Source: Planctomycetota bacterium
Lineage (GTDB): Bacteria; Planctomycetota; Phycisphaerae; SM23-33
Reading direction: 5' to 3'
DNA: 64,000 bases
Assembly: GCA_022705325.1 (NCBI GenBank)
Contig: JAKJER010000027.1
Coordinates: 1-64,000 of the forward strand
A program made the translations under genes and the position numbers. Under the pieces are notes generated by a model that worked only from the letters and a program-made list of their open reading frames with translations, was not told where the DNA came from and made no database searches. Below are positions 50,469-60,538 of the stretch, piece after piece; the first letter of the stretch is position 1, and each line of letters starts with the position of its first letter.

Positions 50469-51230
50469 ATGACAGAACAACTGAATGACGCGGCGGCGAC
50501 GGCGGCCGAACTGGCCGGGGAGGCAGCCGGCTTGAGCGGGAAGGACCTGTTGCTATGGGCTGGGCAGCGTTTTGAAGGCCGGCTCGCCTTCGCCACCAGC
50601 CTCGGGTTGGAGGATCAGGTCCTGACCGACCTGATCGTCCGGTCCGGCGCGAAGATCCCCCTGTTCACGATCGACACGGGCAAGCTGCCCGAGCAGACCC
50701 TGCGACTGATCGAGCAGACGGAGCGACGCTATTGCCTGGAGATCGAGGTGCTGCGCCCGGATGCCGAGGAAGTTCGCAAGATGACTCGCCGCCATGGTCC
50801 GGCCCCCTACTACACCAGCGTGGAACTCCGCAAGCTGTGCTGCCACGTCCGCAAAGTGGCGGTGCTTCGCCGCCGCCTGGCCGGGCTGGATGCCTGGGTA
50901 TGCGGGCTGCGACGCGAGCAGTCGGTCACCCGCGAGGATGTCGACACCGTCCAGTGGGACGGCGCCAATCGCCTGGTGAAGCTCAACCCCCTGGCCGACT
51001 GGACGCTCGATAAGGTCTGGACGTACGTCCGCAAACATGACGTGCCGTACAACGCCCTCCACGACGAGAACTATCCGAGCATCGGCTGCCTGCCCTGTAC
51101 GCGGGCCGTCCTGGCCGGACGGGACATTCGTTCGGGCCGGTGGTGGTGGGAGGAGCCCGAGCAGAAGGAATGCGGCCTGCACGTGGTGCAAGGCAGGCTG
51201 GTGAGGAAGGGCGAGCGCCTGGCGCATTGA
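50469..51230 (+). CDS. cysH: assimilatory APS reductase (CysH family, Fe-S type)
   Basis: A 253-residue enzyme that reduces adenylyl sulfate to sulfite. It has the PAPS-reductase fold with LAFATSLGLEDQVL and TIDTGKLPEQT, and the paired cysteines CC (124-125) plus CxxC (207, 210), the signature of the [4Fe-4S] APS-specific type. The catalytic Cys235 is in KECGLH. The PAPS-only type lacks these four cysteines, so APS is the expected substrate. It is the first gene of cysH-cysD-cysN. Confidence 0.93.
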   Translation: MTEQLNDAAATAAELAGEAAGLSGKDLLLWAGQRFEGRLAFATSLGLEDQVLTDLIVRSGAKIPLFTIDTGKLPEQTLRLIEQTERRYCLEIEVLRPDAEEVRKMTRRHGPAPYYTSVELRKLCCHVRKVAVLRRRLAGLDAWVCGLRREQSVTREDVDTVQWDGANRLVKLNPLADWTLDKVWTYVRKHDVPYNALHDENYPSIGCLPCTRAVLAGRDIRSGRWWWEEPEQKECGLHVVQGRLVRKGERLAH

Positions 51231-51307
51231 AGCGACCAGGCCGATCCTGCCCACAGGGTGCGGATCGCGGACGGCGGACTACTGACTCCTGATTGCTGGC
51301 TACTGCA

Positions 51308-52189
<882 letters not shown>

Positions 52190-52252
52190 CCCTCCGCTTC
52201 CGTCTGTCGATTGTCGAGTAACGGAGCCTGACCGTCACAAAGGGTAGTTGCG

Positions 52253-54085
52253 ATGGAACAGAGCGTAATGACACCCCCCGCCCAGCCGAGCCGGCCCTCC
52301 GCCCTGCGGGAGAAGATGAACATCGTCATCGTGGGGCACGTGGATCACGGCAAGAGCACCGTGGTCGGTCGCCTGCTGGCCGACACGGGCAGCCTGCCCC
52401 AGGGCAAGCTCCAGGCCGTCCAGGAACAGTGCCGCCGCAACGCCAAGCCCTTCGAGTACGCCTTCCTGCTGGACGCCCTCAAGGACGAGCAGACCCAGGG
52501 CATCACGATCGACTCGGCCCGCTGCTTCTTCAAGTCCGCCAGGCGCGACTACATCATCATCGACGCCCCGGGGCACCTGGAGTTTCTCAAGAACATGATC
52601 AGCGGCGCCGCCCGCGCCGAGGGGGCCCTGCTGGTCATCGACGCCAAGGAGGGCGTCCGCGAGAACTCGCGACGGCACGGATACCTGCTGGGCCTGCTCG
52701 GCATCCGCCAGATCGCCGTCTGCATCAACAAGATGGACCTCGTCGACTACCGCCAGGACGTCTACGACGCCATCGTCGCAGAGTACAGCGACTTCCTCCG
52801 CCAGGTCGACATCACGCCCATGGCCTTCATCCCCGTCAGCGCCCGCGACGGCGTGAACATCGTCGGCCGCGGAGACCGCATGCCCTGGTACGACGGCCCG
52901 GCCGCCCTGGAAATGGTCGACCGGTTCGTCAAGGAGCCCCACCCCATCGACAAGCCCCTGCGCATGCCCGTGCAGGACATCTACAAGTTCACCGAGGCCG
53001 GCGACGACCGGCGAATCGTGGCCGGGCGCATCGAGACCGGACAGGTCGCCGTCGGCGACGAGGTCGTCTTCCTGCCCTCCGGCAAGCGGTCCACCGTGGC
53101 CAGCGTCGAGGAGTTCAACGCCCCGCGGCGCGACTCGGCCGAGCCGGGCCGCTCCACCGGCGTGACGCTGACCACGCAGGTGTACATCAAGCCGGGCGAG
53201 CTGATGGTCAGGGCCGACCAGGCCCCGCCCCGCGTGACCACGCAGATCCGGGCCACGCTGTTCTGGCTGGGCAAGGCCCCGATGATCAAGGGGCGGCGCT
53301 ACAAGCTCAAGCTGGCCGGCGCGCGCACGCAGGTGTGGTTGACCGACATCGCCCACGTGCTGGACGCCAGCACGCTGGATCTGGACGCCCATAAGCCGCA
53401 GGTCGAGCGTCACGACGTCGCCCAGGTCGTCCTGGAGACCCTCAAGCCGATCGCCTGCGATCTGGCCGCCGACATCCCCTCCACCGGACGGTTCGTCATC
53501 ATCGACAACTACGAGATTGCCGGCGGCGGGATCGTGCTGGACGCGGCCGCCGCCCGGAACACCCTCAGCCGCAAGCACGTGGCCGAGCGCGAACGGGCCT
53601 GGGATCGCAGCCGCCTCACGGGCGACGCCCGCCGCAGCCGCTACAACCAGCGGGCCACCCTGCTGCTGCTGACCGGGCGCGAGGGCACCCGCAAGGCCGA
53701 ACTGGCCAAACGCCTCGAGGAACGCCTCTTTCAGGACGGGCGGATGGTCTACTACCTGGGTCTGTCCAACAGCCTGCTCGGCGACAGCGAGGTCAAGGAC
53801 CAGCGCGACGAGTACCTGCGGCGCCTGGGCGAGATCGGCCACCTCTTCACCGACGCCGGGTTGATCCTCATCGCCACCGTCACCGACCTGGACGACGGCG
53901 AGATGGACGTGATCCGTACGCTCAACGCCCCCGGCGATCTGCTGGTGGTCAACATCGGCGACAGCGCACTCCATCGCCACAAGGCGGATTTGACGCTCCA
54001 GGTCGGCGGCGACCTGGCGCAGGCGGCCATCGACGTCGAGCGACTGCTCCAGGGCAAGCACTACCTGCCGGAGTACTACCTGTAA
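52253..54085 (+). CDS. cysN: sulfate adenylyltransferase subunit 1 fused to a degenerate APS kinase domain
   Basis: A 610-residue protein. Residues 20-440 are CysN, a translation-factor-like GTPase: G1 GHVDHGKST (28-36), G3 DAPGHLEF, G4 NKMD, followed by two beta barrels. Residues 440-610 align with CysC, the APS kinase, as seen in NodQ-type fusions. However, the kinase P-loop reads GREGTRKAE (475-483) instead of GLSGSGKST, and the substrate motif LDGDN has become YLGLSN. The following RRLGEIGHLFTDAGLILIA stretch is kept. Kinase activity is unlikely. A terminator follows at 54126. Confidence 0.93.
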   Translation: MEQSVMTPPAQPSRPSALREKMNIVIVGHVDHGKSTVVGRLLADTGSLPQGKLQAVQEQCRRNAKPFEYAFLLDALKDEQTQGITIDSARCFFKSARRDYIIIDAPGHLEFLKNMISGAARAEGALLVIDAKEGVRENSRRHGYLLGLLGIRQIAVCINKMDLVDYRQDVYDAIVAEYSDFLRQVDITPMAFIPVSARDGVNIVGRGDRMPWYDGPAALEMVDRFVKEPHPIDKPLRMPVQDIYKFTEAGDDRRIVAGRIETGQVAVGDEVVFLPSGKRSTVASVEEFNAPRRDSAEPGRSTGVTLTTQVYIKPGELMVRADQAPPRVTTQIRATLFWLGKAPMIKGRRYKLKLAGARTQVWLTDIAHVLDASTLDLDAHKPQVERHDVAQVVLETLKPIACDLAADIPSTGRFVIIDNYEIAGGGIVLDAAAARNTLSRKHVAERERAWDRSRLTGDARRSRYNQRATLLLLTGREGTRKAELAKRLEERLFQDGRMVYYLGLSNSLLGDSEVKDQRDEYLRRLGEIGHLFTDAGLILIATVTDLDDGEMDVIRTLNAPGDLLVVNIGDSALHRHKADLTLQVGGDLAQAAIDVERLLQGKHYLPEYYL

Positions 54086-54125
54086 TTGACCATTGTCTAT
54101 TGACGATTGACCATTGAAGACAAGA

Positions 54126-54148
54126 GCCCACCCTTTGAACGGGTGGGC
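54126..54148. terminator. bidirectional terminator
   Basis: GCCCACCC/GGGTGGGC stem with a 7-base loop, then TTTCATTT on the plus strand, after cysN and facing the convergent hypothetical gene. Confidence 0.8.
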
Positions 54149-54221
54149 TTTCATTTCAATCGAAAACCGGCCATCGCAGCAAAGCGTCCCGTTCCTTGGG
54201 TTCGCTCAGCGGTCCTGCGTG

Positions 54222-55973
54222 TTACCCTTCACGTCGATCAAAGAGACGTAGCAGATTCCTTATGTGCATCCGGTCCGCCACTTCCTTGGAAACGGAGATC
54301 GGTCCCCCCGGCGTCATGATCCAGAATAGGATCCCCACCACAATCGCGGCCACCAGCAATATCCCCAGGCCTATCAGGACCATGTTGACGGCGTGATCGT
54401 CAATCTCCTTCCAGATCAGGTACGTGTCGCGGATCTTCGCGACGACGTCGTCCTCGCCGATGCGTCGGAGTTCCCAGGGCTTGTGACCGGCTACGGCCAA
54501 CTGGACAGTATCGCCGGAAATCACAGCCCGGCCATGCCAGAGTTCGCTGCCGTCCGGGCTGAAATGCCTCAGGTCGGCGCCTGCGTCGTCCACCTTGCCG
54601 GCAATCCGGTGAAGGGGCCAGCACGAAGCCCCCAATCGTGCGAAGTACCGCCCGACCACTCTCCCGTCATCCAGCGTCATCAGCATCAGGTACAGGCCGG
54701 CCCCGTTGATCCATCTGTGAACCACGTTCTGCCCCCATGCCGCGTCTTTGTCGTTGAAATACGTGACCTCCTTGTCGTCTTCGGTGTGGTAGGGCAATTC
54801 CGTTTCGCGGACTACGGCACATTGACGAAGCGAGGCGCCGGACTTCTCTGCACCGATGAACTTCCGGGCCGGGCCAAATGGGTCGCCGCCAAAGATCAGC
54901 TTGTACATCGCCTCGCGCCCCGCACCGTCGAAACGCCACACTCCGCTTATTGGCTCTCGGTGGTCTGGAGCAATTCCCCCGCGCCAGAGAAACCACCGCT
55001 CCGATTTGGTCACGTTCGCGGTGATGACCAGTGTATTGGGATCCAGAACGCGAGCCGACCGATTGGAGACAGTGATCAACTCGAGAGCACCCAACGTCTT
55101 GAATCGTTCCGCCCGATACGCAGCGCCGTCCTTCCGGTATCGGTAGCGTTCGTTTGAATCGAGCTTCTTGTCGAAGTCCGTCCCGGTCGGCCCGGCCCAG
55201 TTTCGCCACATTCCGAATTCCGTGACCACAAACCCGTGCCCCTTCTGATACGCGCTGAAGAGGACCTCTCCGTTGATCGCCTCTCCCCCCGCCTTCGGTG
55301 CGGCGTCCTTTGGAGCGGACTTGTATGGAAAGACACCGAATATCCACCGGTCAACATGCCATACGTGGCCGTTGGCCGTTGACAGCGTGACCCACTCTCC
55401 CGAAAGATCCACGCCGACACAGCGAAACACGTGGATCGCCACAACCAGCCCACATGCCGCCGCGGCCAAGCCGACTGTTTTGACCACCACGCTCTGTCTT
55501 ACCCACTGCGCCAACACCAGAAATACCACGGCCGCCAGCAGGAGGACGATCAGGATCAGCCGAACATACGGAAAGCCCGGCACGAGCCATCCGTCCACGA
55601 GGATCCAGTCGACTATGCTCCATGCGAGGAAGGCACAGACGGCCGTTGCCCCGGGCAGGTAGCTGGATCGGCGGACAAGGGCGCCCTCGCGAATCAACGC
55701 GATCACCACCGCGAAGCCGAAACACAGAGCCGCCGTGACCAGCAGCATCAGCCATCGACAGTCCGCCCCATCGGCTGACCGGGTCAGCCTTGTAGCGCCG
55801 TAGGCGACCAACAGGCCTGACACGATGCCCAACGCGCCGCCGGCTATCGTGCGTACGGGGGACGCCGGTTTTGACGCGTTTCCGGATGACATGTCTGGCA
55901 TATGCACGCTCCCTTGCGGCGGAACTTTCCGGAAGATCTGCCCCACCTCGTTGCCGGACGGGATTGCTCGCAT
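54222..55973 (-). CDS. hypothetical multi-span membrane protein
   Basis: A 583-residue protein of no recognised family. The N-terminal part has about five membrane helices (around residues 38-190). A soluble domain of about 330 residues follows, rich in Trp/Arg/Tyr and beta strands (GEWVTLSTANGHVWHVDRW; MWRNWAGPTGTDFDKKL). One more membrane helix (VLIGLGILLVAAIVVGILFWI) lies near the C-terminus before a short charged tail. The ATG at 55973 is chosen because AGGGGGG lies 6 bases upstream. Its codons are less GC-rich than those of its neighbours, which hints at transfer. Stand-alone gene. Confidence 0.65.
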   Translation of the reverse strand: MRAIPSGNEVGQIFRKVPPQGSVHMPDMSSGNASKPASPVRTIAGGALGIVSGLLVAYGATRLTRSADGADCRWLMLLVTAALCFGFAVVIALIREGALVRRSSYLPGATAVCAFLAWSIVDWILVDGWLVPGFPYVRLILIVLLLAAVVFLVLAQWVRQSVVVKTVGLAAAACGLVVAIHVFRCVGVDLSGEWVTLSTANGHVWHVDRWIFGVFPYKSAPKDAAPKAGGEAINGEVLFSAYQKGHGFVVTEFGMWRNWAGPTGTDFDKKLDSNERYRYRKDGAAYRAERFKTLGALELITVSNRSARVLDPNTLVITANVTKSERWFLWRGGIAPDHREPISGVWRFDGAGREAMYKLIFGGDPFGPARKFIGAEKSGASLRQCAVVRETELPYHTEDDKEVTYFNDKDAAWGQNVVHRWINGAGLYLMLMTLDDGRVVGRYFARLGASCWPLHRIAGKVDDAGADLRHFSPDGSELWHGRAVISGDTVQLAVAGHKPWELRRIGEDDVVAKIRDTYLIWKEIDDHAVNMVLIGLGILLVAAIVVGILFWIMTPGGPISVSKEVADRMHIRNLLRLFDRREG

Positions 55974-56136
55974 TGTATCCCCCCTGGAAATCATGTCCAC
56001 CCGGTCTTGACTATTTTCCCAGGCCGGCCAGACACCGGAATGGCACACAGAGAGGGTCGTCGAGAGCGAGAATACAGGCCGCACCTCCGGGCCAACATGG
56101 GCACGGCATCGTCCTATTCCGAGAGACTGAAAGACG

Positions 56137-56162
56137 AGCCCACGGACTCGTGCCCGTGGGCT
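56137..56162 (-). terminator. terminator of the ThiF-lyase gene
   Basis: AGCCCACGG/CCGTGGGCT hairpin, about 38 bases past the stop codon at 56200, with TCGTCTTTC on the minus strand. The stem base is shared with the terminators at 20.3, 54.1 and 60.5 kb. Confidence 0.65.
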
Positions 56163-56199
56163 TGGTCATCGGCTATCAGGGCCGTTCAGCAGCCTGGCG

Positions 56200-58362
56200 T
56201 CAATCGGCAATAGGGGCAAAGGTCCCCGCGAACTGCCCGAGTACTCCGGCCGGGCCGCCGGTGCGGCGCAGGCCGCGAATGCTCTGGCGGCGATCCAGCA
56301 GCGAGGCCAGGCCCTCCACCACCGCGCTCTGCGCCTGGGCGTTAAGGCCGCCCAGCGGCAGGGCCAGGCGGAGCAGGCAGGTCCCGCTCTCGGCCTGGGC
56401 GGGCGTGATGAGATTCTCAGAGCCTCGCACGCCGGCGGCGATAAACAACTCGTTGGTCAGGGTCTGGGCGGGGAACCGATCGGCGGTGACGTGCGGCAGC
56501 ATCGCCCGCACGTCGATGAACACGCCGTGCCCGCCGGGCGGGCTGAGCACCGCAACGCCGCGGGCGGCAAGCTCCTTGTGCAGGTTGGCCGCCTGGGCCA
56601 CCCGGGCCTGCGACTGGGCGTTCCATTCGGCGCAGCGGGCCAGCGCGGCGCGCATAGCCGCGAAGCCGGCGGCGTCCAGTCCGTCGCCCATCGCCAGCGT
56701 CAGGTCTCGCACGCCGACGAACATCTCCATGTGGTTCGTGCCCACGTAGCCGCCCACGCGGCAGCGGAAGTCCTTGGTCAGGCTGCCCGCGCAGGCGTCG
56801 CTGTATGCACACAACTCGCGGACGATCGAACCGAGCGAGCGATCCGCGTAGCCGGGTTCGCGTTGGCGGACCAGTTCGGCGTTCTCGAAGGCCCGCGTCG
56901 TGTCCAGCAGCACGGGGATGCCTCGCTGGGCGGTCAGCTCGCGCACGGCCCGCAGGTTGGCGGCCGAGACCGGGTGCCCGCCGGTCGCGTTGACGGCCAG
57001 CTCCATGTAGACAGCCCGCACCTTCTGCCCCTCGGGGCCGAAGAGCAACTCGCCCAGGGCGGCGATGTCCAGGTCGCCCTTGAACGGCGCATCCGCGATC
57101 GCGTCAAACGCCTGCGGGCAGGCCAACTCGCGGACGTCCAGCCCGCCCGACTGCATGTGGAACCGTGTGGTCGGGAAGAGGCTGTTGCAGACGACGATGC
57201 CGCCGGGGCGGATCGTGCGGGCCAGCAGCGACTCGGCGAACCGCCCGCGGAAGACGGGCACGAAGAAACGGTACCCCAACTGCCCGCGGAGCACGTCCTC
57301 GGTCTGCACAGCCGTGGGCCGGGCGATCTCTTCGTCCGTCTGGGCGCCGGGAATCTCGCTCCAACTGTCGGTCAGCAGGTCCACCTGGACCGCTTCGTGA
57401 GGCAGGAGGTTGGTGTTCCAGCCGACCTTGGACAGGACGGCGCGGCGGGCGGCCTGGGCGGCCTCGGCGGGCGGGGAAGCAACCTCCACCGAGGGATCGG
57501 CAGGCGGCTGAGCGGGCGCAGCCGGGGCGTCCATGAACTCCTCCAGCTTGGCCACGCGGTAGGTCATCCGAAGCAGGTCCACGACCATCAGGTTGGGCAG
57601 ACACACGGGCGGGCGCCAGCCGGGCATACTCGAGCCCAGCAGGGCCACCACCGCCTCGGTGCTCAGCATCAGCCCCAGCAGGGCCGGCGAGACGGCGATC
57701 GACGGGGCCTTGAACTGCCCGATGGTCCGTTCGACGCGGCGGACGAACTCGGGCACGAAGATCTCTTCGAGGAACTTCGGCAGGTGGCTGTCGCGGATGG
57801 ACTCGTCCTCGTGGGCGTTGATCAGGTCCATGGGCAGGCCGTCCGGGGCGGCCACCGCCATCACGCCTCCGAAGCTGATCATCGCGCCGGTGGCGGCGTA
57901 GAGGCCGGCGGAGCGGGCGCCGGCGAACATCTTCGCCCGCAGGGCCGGCGCGACGGCTACGTCCAGGCAGTCGATCAGGATGTCCGCCCCGGCCAGGAAG
58001 TCGGTCACGTTGGCGTCGGTGATGCCCTCGGTGTGCGCCCGCACGCGGACGTCGGGGTTGATCTGCCGGAGCAGCTCGTCGTAGACCTCGGCCTTGTTTC
58101 GGCCCAGGGTGGTGAGGTTGGCCGCCCACTGGCGGTTGATGTCCGGCTCGTCGAAGGGCTTGGGATCGGCCAGGATGAACCCGCCCACGCCCATGCGGGC
58201 GAGCGTGAGGCAGGCCGAGCCGCCCTGCCCACCGCAGCCGGCGACGGCGACCGTCTTGGTCCGCAGCGTGTCCACCGCCTCCTGCCCGAGCATGAGCATC
58301 GTACGGTTCAGGAACGTGTGAAAGTAGTCCGTGTTGGCGGTCTGGCCTTGAGTCTGGCTCAC
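56200..58362 (-). CDS. ThiF/E1-like adenylyltransferase fused to a tryptophanase-like PLP lyase
   Basis: A 720-residue two-domain protein. Residues 20-275 are a ThiF/MoeB/E1-type adenylating domain: GCGGQGG (42-48) binds the nucleotide, Asp66, the NRQ arginine finger (76-78), Lys90 and Asp131 are all in place. The Zn-binding CxxC pairs are absent. A Pro/Ala linker (279-305) follows. Residues 318-715 align throughout with tryptophanase / tyrosine phenol-lyase: VDLLTDS (328-333), NATGGHPVS, LDTTRAFENA (Asp487, Arg490) and SLTKDF with the PLP-binding Lys530. The start is GTG 58362 with GGAGAG upstream. Neither the usual tna leader/permease nor a ubiquitin-like partner is adjacent. The reaction is unknown. 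Confidence 0.88.
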   Translation of the reverse strand: MSQTQGQTANTDYFHTFLNRTMLMLGQEAVDTLRTKTVAVAGCGGQGGSACLTLARMGVGGFILADPKPFDEPDINRQWAANLTTLGRNKAEVYDELLRQINPDVRVRAHTEGITDANVTDFLAGADILIDCLDVAVAPALRAKMFAGARSAGLYAATGAMISFGGVMAVAAPDGLPMDLINAHEDESIRDSHLPKFLEEIFVPEFVRRVERTIGQFKAPSIAVSPALLGLMLSTEAVVALLGSSMPGWRPPVCLPNLMVVDLLRMTYRVAKLEEFMDAPAAPAQPPADPSVEVASPPAEAAQAARRAVLSKVGWNTNLLPHEAVQVDLLTDSWSEIPGAQTDEEIARPTAVQTEDVLRGQLGYRFFVPVFRGRFAESLLARTIRPGGIVVCNSLFPTTRFHMQSGGLDVRELACPQAFDAIADAPFKGDLDIAALGELLFGPEGQKVRAVYMELAVNATGGHPVSAANLRAVRELTAQRGIPVLLDTTRAFENAELVRQREPGYADRSLGSIVRELCAYSDACAGSLTKDFRCRVGGYVGTNHMEMFVGVRDLTLAMGDGLDAAGFAAMRAALARCAEWNAQSQARVAQAANLHKELAARGVAVLSPPGGHGVFIDVRAMLPHVTADRFPAQTLTNELFIAAGVRGSENLITPAQAESGTCLLRLALPLGGLNAQAQSAVVEGLASLLDRRQSIRGLRRTGGPAGVLGQFAGTFAPIAD

Positions 58363-58849
58363 GATCTCTCTCCGCTTTGGGCTTTTCTCCGGCTGCCTGA
58401 CGCCCGGCGGTCCGCCGGCGCAGAACAGGGACGAGGCGCTCCCTCGGCCATTGGATCTATCGGCCCCATCCCCCTGCTGCTTGACCGCCTCTTTTCTGGT
58501 TCTTCCGGGATTTGCGGGCCTGTCGCATGATACGCACACAGCGGCCCCGCAAGGGGCCGCCTAGGCCCGGAGGGCCGTAGGATGGTAGCCGGGGGCGAAC
58601 GCAGTGAGCCCCCGGTGAGTTGATCGCTGCTGACCAGCCCCGCAAGGGGCGTCGGAAGATCCGGCGCACTGAGCATTCCAACGACTTCCGACGCCCCTGC
58701 CGGGGCTGGTCCTATCTGAGCTTACTACCGGGGGCTTCGCTCCGCTCACCCCCGGCTACCGTCCGGCGTCCCTCCGGGACTGATGCGGTCGCAAGCGACG
58801 CCTGCTATCACGCACTTTCAATCCCCGCAAATCCCGGAAGAGCCCTCTT
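58363..58849. other. 487-bp intergenic region holding an inverted repeat element
   Basis: Contains the leader of the ThiF-lyase gene (a TATCAT -10-like box on the minus strand at 58527-58532) and the large inverted repeat at 58566-58778. No gene is supported in it. Confidence 0.6.
58566..58778. repeat. 213-bp compound inverted repeat (BIME-like)
   Basis: Two imperfect arms of about 95 nt (58566-58660 and 58685-58778) are reverse complements of each other around a 24-nt centre. Each arm contains two smaller hairpins: GTAGCCGGGGG...CCCCCGGT and a short GCCCC/GGGGC one. Outer ends are CCCGGAGGG and CCCTCCGGG. There is no coding potential. It resembles a head-to-head pair of REP units. Confidence 0.85.
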
Positions 58850-59428
58850 TTACCCTGCGGGATTCTCCGCCGCCTGCGAAGCCGGCGGCTGGCCCGGGGC
58901 GGACGTGGCCGACGGCTGGGTCGCCCTGGCGGCCCGTGCCGCACCGACCTGACGGGCCCGATCCGCCGCCAACCGGTCGCGAAGGCGGGTGAGGCAGTGC
59001 ATATCCAAGGGAATGAGGAACGGTGCCCCGACCGTAAGGGGGAGGACGAATCCCGTGATGAGGCCTGCCAGAGTCAATATCGGCCTCCGCAGGATTACCA
59101 GTGCCGCTGTCGAACTGGCAGCAAGCCCGGCCGCATTCACCAAGGCAAGCAAGCCGTACCCGCCCCACTCGCTGCGCCGGGCCAGATACAACCCGTAAGC
59201 CGAGACCGACCCGGTCATAAGGGAAACAAAGGCTGCGCTCAGGCAGCCGAACAAGAAGGCCGAAACCCTTCGAACAAGCGCATCTCGCCTGCGGTAAGCG
59301 ATTGAAGATGATGGCTTGCGCAAGACCCCCGGCAGGACGACGAGGACCCCGATCCAGACCCACCAGAAGTACATGCAGCCGATGGAGGCTGAAACGATGT
59401 CCGAGTATACAGAGGACGATGCCAGCAT
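58850..59428 (-). CDS. hypothetical membrane protein with four helices
   Basis: A 192-residue protein. Four membrane segments are predicted (MYFWWVWIGVLVVLPGVL; FLFGCLSAAFVSLMTGSVSAYGLYL; GLLALVNAAGLAASSTAALVIL; LTLAGLITGFVLPLTVGAPFLI), followed by a basic, Ala-rich, probably disordered tail of 50 residues. No family is recognised. The ATG at 59428 is preceded by GGAACT. The adjacent repeat element suggests a variable region. Confidence 0.55.
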   Translation of the reverse strand: MLASSSVYSDIVSASIGCMYFWWVWIGVLVVLPGVLRKPSSSIAYRRRDALVRRVSAFLFGCLSAAFVSLMTGSVSAYGLYLARRSEWGGYGLLALVNAAGLAASSTAALVILRRPILTLAGLITGFVLPLTVGAPFLIPLDMHCLTRLRDRLAADRARQVGAARAARATQPSATSAPGQPPASQAAENPAG

Positions 59429-59580
59429 GAGTTCCGCCTTCCGGTGTCGCTCTCGCCAGTCGCTATCCTATCATCCCGCTACGGGGGCGACAACAAGGAC
59501 GCAAACCAAATGCGTTCCTCCACATCTTGGCGATTGCCATCACCGACAACTCGTTCTAGAATGCCGCCCGGAGACTAAAC

Positions 59581-60420
59581 ATGACTATTTCAAGGCAGTT
59601 CGGAGCGGCTTCCCGGTTCCTGTTCCTTCTGGCCCTGGGTCTGGCGATGGTGGCGTGTCCGGCCCGGGCGGCTGGGCCGGGCAAGGACGCGCCGGCCGTG
59701 AAGTTGCCGCCCAAGGAGAAGTTCCATCTGTATCTGCTGATCGGGCAGTCGAACATGGCTGGGCGGGGCAAGCTCGACGCGGAGCACGCGGTCTCCAACG
59801 AGCGGGTGCTGAAGTTCACCAAGGCTAACGCGTGGGCGCCGGCGGACGAGCCTCTGCACTTCGACAAGCCGGTCGCGGCGGCGGGGCTGGGGATGAGCTT
59901 CGCCCGGGTGATGGCCGACGCTTCCGGTAAGGACGTGACGATCGGACTGATCCCCTGTGCAGTGGGCGGCACGCCACTGTCGCGGTGGGTCCAGGGCGGC
60001 GACCTGTACAAGCAGGCGTTGGCGCGGGCGAAGGCGGCCATGAAGGACGGCACGCTCAAGGGCATCCTGTGGCACCAGGGCGAGAGCGACAGCGGCAGCG
60101 AGCAGACCGCCCGCAGCTATGGCGAGCGACTGGCGAAGATGGTGACCGACCTGCGGGCCGACCTGGGCGCGGGCGAGGTCCCCTTCGTGGCGGGCAAGCT
60201 CGGGGAGTTCCTCAAGCGCGAGGGCCGGGGAGGCAAGCCCAGTTGCTGGCCCGTGGTCAACGAACAGATCGACGCCCTTGCGAAGAAGCTGCCCCATTCC
60301 GCGGTGGCGGAGTCAGCCGGCCTGAAGGACAAGGGCGACAAGGTCCACTTCGACACGCCCGCCCTTCGCGAGTTCGGCAAGCGATACGCGGCCGCCATGC
60401 GCAAGCTGCAAGAAAAGTAG
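59581..60420 (+). CDS. SASA-family carbohydrate esterase (sialate O-acetylesterase-like)
   Basis: A 279-residue secreted SGNH-type hydrolase. After the signal peptide (ends CPARA-AG) comes YLLIGQSNMAGRGKL, where the Ser in GQSNM is the nucleophile. Oxyanion Gly is in PCAVGGTPLSRW, the ILWHQGESDS block holds the family Glu/Ser, and the catalytic Asp/His are in KGDKVHFDT. The fold is that of acetyl esterases such as CE6 acetylxylan esterases, so xylan deacetylation is plausible. It is isolated from the two carbohydrate blocks. Confidence 0.9.
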   Translation: MTISRQFGAASRFLFLLALGLAMVACPARAAGPGKDAPAVKLPPKEKFHLYLLIGQSNMAGRGKLDAEHAVSNERVLKFTKANAWAPADEPLHFDKPVAAAGLGMSFARVMADASGKDVTIGLIPCAVGGTPLSRWVQGGDLYKQALARAKAAMKDGTLKGILWHQGESDSGSEQTARSYGERLAKMVTDLRADLGAGEVPFVAGKLGEFLKREGRGGKPSCWPVVNEQIDALAKKLPHSAVAESAGLKDKGDKVHFDTPALREFGKRYAAAMRKLQEK

Positions 60421-60472
60421 ACGGGGGTCGTATGCCCTTCCGCTTCGGGCCGCGCTCTCCTGCCCGGACGCC

Positions 60473-60502
60473 AAAGCCCACGGAAGGCCTTCCGTGGGCT
60501 TT
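60473..60502. terminator. bidirectional terminator
   Basis: A 30-bp perfect palindrome AAAGCCCACGGAAGG/CCTTCCGTGGGCTTT between convergent genes. A and T runs at both ends suit both directions. Confidence 0.9.
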
Positions 60503-60538
60503 CGTTGGAGCAGTTTGTGCGTTCGATTCGCGCGGGCG

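Noticed and set aside
56491..58530. 679-codon plus-strand frame opposite the ThiF-lyase gene
   Set aside because: The minus-strand protein has two complete domain signatures; the plus frame has none.
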